From the NCBI GenBank assembly GCA_017620875.1, contig JAGAUH010000060.1, forward strand, positions 1 through 23,745: a DNA stretch of 23,745 bases, in the 5' to 3' direction. The first letter of the stretch is position 1, and each line of letters begins with the position of its first letter. This DNA is from Clostridia bacterium (GTDB taxonomy: Bacteria; Bacillota; Clostridia; Christensenellales; Borkfalkiaceae). The notes below the pieces were generated by a model. It did not search any database, was not told the origin of the DNA, and saw only the letters and a program-made list of their open reading frames with translations. The position numbers and the translations under genes are program-made. Positions 22,388-23,745 of this stretch are shown piece by piece.

Positions 22388-23482
22388 TTATCTTCTTATA
22401 GGTAAAATCATATATATTAAGTCTTCTTCTGACATAGGTGTTAAAAAGCAAGGCTTGTCTGCTTCTACTATGCTAAACTTAATAAATTCGCAAGTTGATA
22501 CCGATAAAATATCGGCAATGTTTTTATAGTTAAAACCAATTTCTACGTCAAATCCGTCTATCGTGATAGGTAAAGATTCGTTTACTTGACCAATTTCGCT
22601 TTGAGCAAAAATTTTAAATACCCCTTCTTTTACAGAAGTATATATTACGTTTCTGTTATCTTTTGCTACTATACTTGCCCTATCTATACAATTTTTTAAA
22701 TCTTTAGCATTTACCGTAAAGTTAGTAGTATAGTTTGTATTTATTAGTTTTTTATAATCTATAAATTGTCCCGTAAGTAATCTAGAAACGATAATAGTTC
22801 CGTGTTGCTCTATCATTAAAAAATTATCTTGTAATTGGATAGTAATAATATCCGTATCGTCGTCGCCTAGTTTTACTATTTCTTGTAAAGTTCTTTGCGG
22901 AATAATAGCCTTTATTTTACCGTTTACGCAACTAACTTGTTTTTTATAATAAGCCATACGGAAACCGTCTAACGCAACGCAAGAAATTACGTCATCTTCT
23001 ACTTCTATTAAGCAACCGCAATAAATAGGTCTAGCAATATCCGTAGCGCAAGCAAAACTAGTTTTACTAATTAATTCCTTTAAATCTTTTTGAACTATAT
23101 CAAAACTATTTTCTTTATAGTCCTTTTTAATAATAGGAAATTCTTCTACGTCTAAACATTGAAAATCCGTTACGGAACTACCGTAGCCAATTTTAGCCCT
23201 ATTTTCACTAACGAAAATTTCTACGTCTTCGTCGTCGGAAATATTTTTAACCAATTCGTTAATAAGTTTACCAGGTATTAATGCGTCGCCTTCCATAAAG
23301 GTTTCGCATGGGATTGTTTTTTCTATTGCAAGTTCGTTATCCGTTGCAGATAAAGTTAAAAAATCACCTTTAGCAGAAAATTTAATACCTTCTAAGGCTG
23401 AACTTAAATTTTTATTGTTAATTGCTTTTGCTACTCTTGCTACTGCATTGCTTAGTTCCGAATTTCTTACGATTACTTTCAT
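22388..23482 (-). CDS. dnaN: DNA polymerase III sliding clamp (beta subunit)
   Basis: 364 residues, normal length for a clamp built of three ~120-residue domains. The start MKVIVRNSEL..A...V, the ATDNELAIE segment (about residues 51-59), PGKLINELVK, the YCGCLIEVEDD..VALDGFRMAYY stretch in the middle domain, and the terminal YMILPIRR are all typical. The clamp tethers polymerase III and other proteins to DNA through its hydrophobic pocket. AAAGGAA precedes the ATG. It is on the same strand as rpmH-jag, just before rpmH, which is not the usual arrangement. dnaA may lie beyond the right edge. Confidence 0.97.
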   Translation of the reverse strand: MKVIVRNSELSNAVARVAKAINNKNLSSALEGIKFSAKGDFLTLSATDNELAIEKTIPCETFMEGDALIPGKLINELVKNISDDEDVEIFVSENRAKIGYGSSVTDFQCLDVEEFPIIKKDYKENSFDIVQKDLKELISKTSFACATDIARPIYCGCLIEVEDDVISCVALDGFRMAYYKKQVSCVNGKIKAIIPQRTLQEIVKLGDDDTDIITIQLQDNFLMIEQHGTIIVSRLLTGQFIDYKKLINTNYTTNFTVNAKDLKNCIDRASIVAKDNRNVIYTSVKEGVFKIFAQSEIGQVNESLPITIDGFDVEIGFNYKNIADILSVSTCEFIKFSIVEADKPCFLTPMSEEDLIYMILPIRR

Positions 23483-23745
23483 TTTATATTCCTTTTTATT
23501 ATTAATTAATAAAGTTTATTTAGAAGTATTAGTAGTAGGGGGCGTTGATATGTGGATAAACTATTTTTTTAAAGTTAAAATCCGTTATTTTTCTTAAATT
23601 TTTATTTTTTATCAAGGTTTATAACTAGTGTTTTTTTAGTGGATAAACCATTAATAAAAACGTGGAAAACTAAAAGTTATAAACGTTAATATTTTTTTAA
23701 GTTGCCAAACTTCCACTATACTTTAATATATATATTATATATAAT
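23483..23745. other. AT-rich segment with DnaA boxes, candidate part of oriC
   Basis: A perfect DnaA box TTATCCACA (minus strand, 23551-23559), a one-mismatch box TTATCCACT (minus, 23638-23646) and a weaker TTTTCCACG (minus, 23661-23669) all share one orientation. The window then ends in an alternating A/T stretch (ATATATATATTATATATAAT) that could be an unwinding element. No ORF of note lies here. Position next to dnaN supports an origin, but dnaA is not visible. Confidence 0.55.

Noticed and set aside
22162..22388. Apparent absence of rpmH from the rnpA cluster
   Set aside because: The minus strand at 22162-22296 encodes a complete 44-residue L34 with a good ribosome site. It is merely short.
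23415..23597. Small plus-strand ORF over the dnaN start and DnaA boxes
   Set aside because: It overlaps the dnaN 5' end in antisense, has no ribosome site and crosses the candidate origin.
1..23745. Alternative genetic code (TGA reassigned)
   Set aside because: All genes have full length under the standard code and end in TAA. Nothing requires TGA to be read as an amino acid.

Overview
The window looks like chromosomal DNA of a low-GC, Gram-positive-type bacterium. I infer a gut-associated Clostridia-like member of the Bacillota, possibly near Christensenellales; the sequence alone does not settle this. The grounds are AGGAG ribosome sites, TTGACA/TATAAT promoters, TAA as the stop codon of every gene, lipoprotein signal peptides, a Bacillota-style rpmH-rnpA-yidD-yidC-jag cluster, and very large Ser-rich, Cys-rich secreted glycosidases.

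Layout. 1-1.6 kb: two tandem paralogous lipoproteins, the first cut by the window edge. 1.8-2.5 kb: a HAD-family phosphatase on the minus strand. 2.7-3.7 kb: the rplM-rpsI operon with a consensus promoter, a leader hairpin and a terminator. 3.8-4.1 kb: a cluster of small hairpin repeats. 4.2-18.3 kb: a carbohydrate-use island. It holds a divergent AraC-family regulator, a secreted non-catalytic protein with NPCBM-like modules, two tiny ORFs (29 and 48 codons, the second a mini-lipoprotein), and two giant GH97-type glycosidases (1521 and 1595 aa). 18.4-18.9 kb: a second cluster of the same hairpin repeats. 19.08-19.34 kb: terminators and an unexplained GC-rich structured segment. 19.3-23.5 kb: jag, yidC, yidD, rnpA, rpmH (44 codons) and dnaN, all on the minus strand. 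23.5-23.75 kb: an AT-rich segment with one perfect and two near DnaA boxes, a candidate part of oriC.

How the island may work (inference). The AraC protein probably senses a sugar. An AAAGTG..TTTTGC box stands 38 bp upstream of a TATTAT -10 element before both the first secreted-protein gene and the second GH97 gene, which points to a two-promoter regulon. The GH97 enzymes have the Asp-nucleophile (retaining) catalytic pattern and are tethered to the surface by a Ser-rich stalk, a transmembrane helix and a basic tail. The first protein could hold polysaccharide near the cell. No transporter is encoded here.

Most notable signals: (1) the hairpin repeat family, with covarying arms and a strand-specific U.G pair, including a four-hairpin composite in inverted copies on both sides of the island; (2) the leader of the second GH97 gene, whose two long stems (12 bp and 11 bp) interleave and so cannot both form as simple hairpins; (3) the shared operator-promoter module; (4) the translationally coupled micro-ORFs; (5) an AraC gene that appears to be leaderless.
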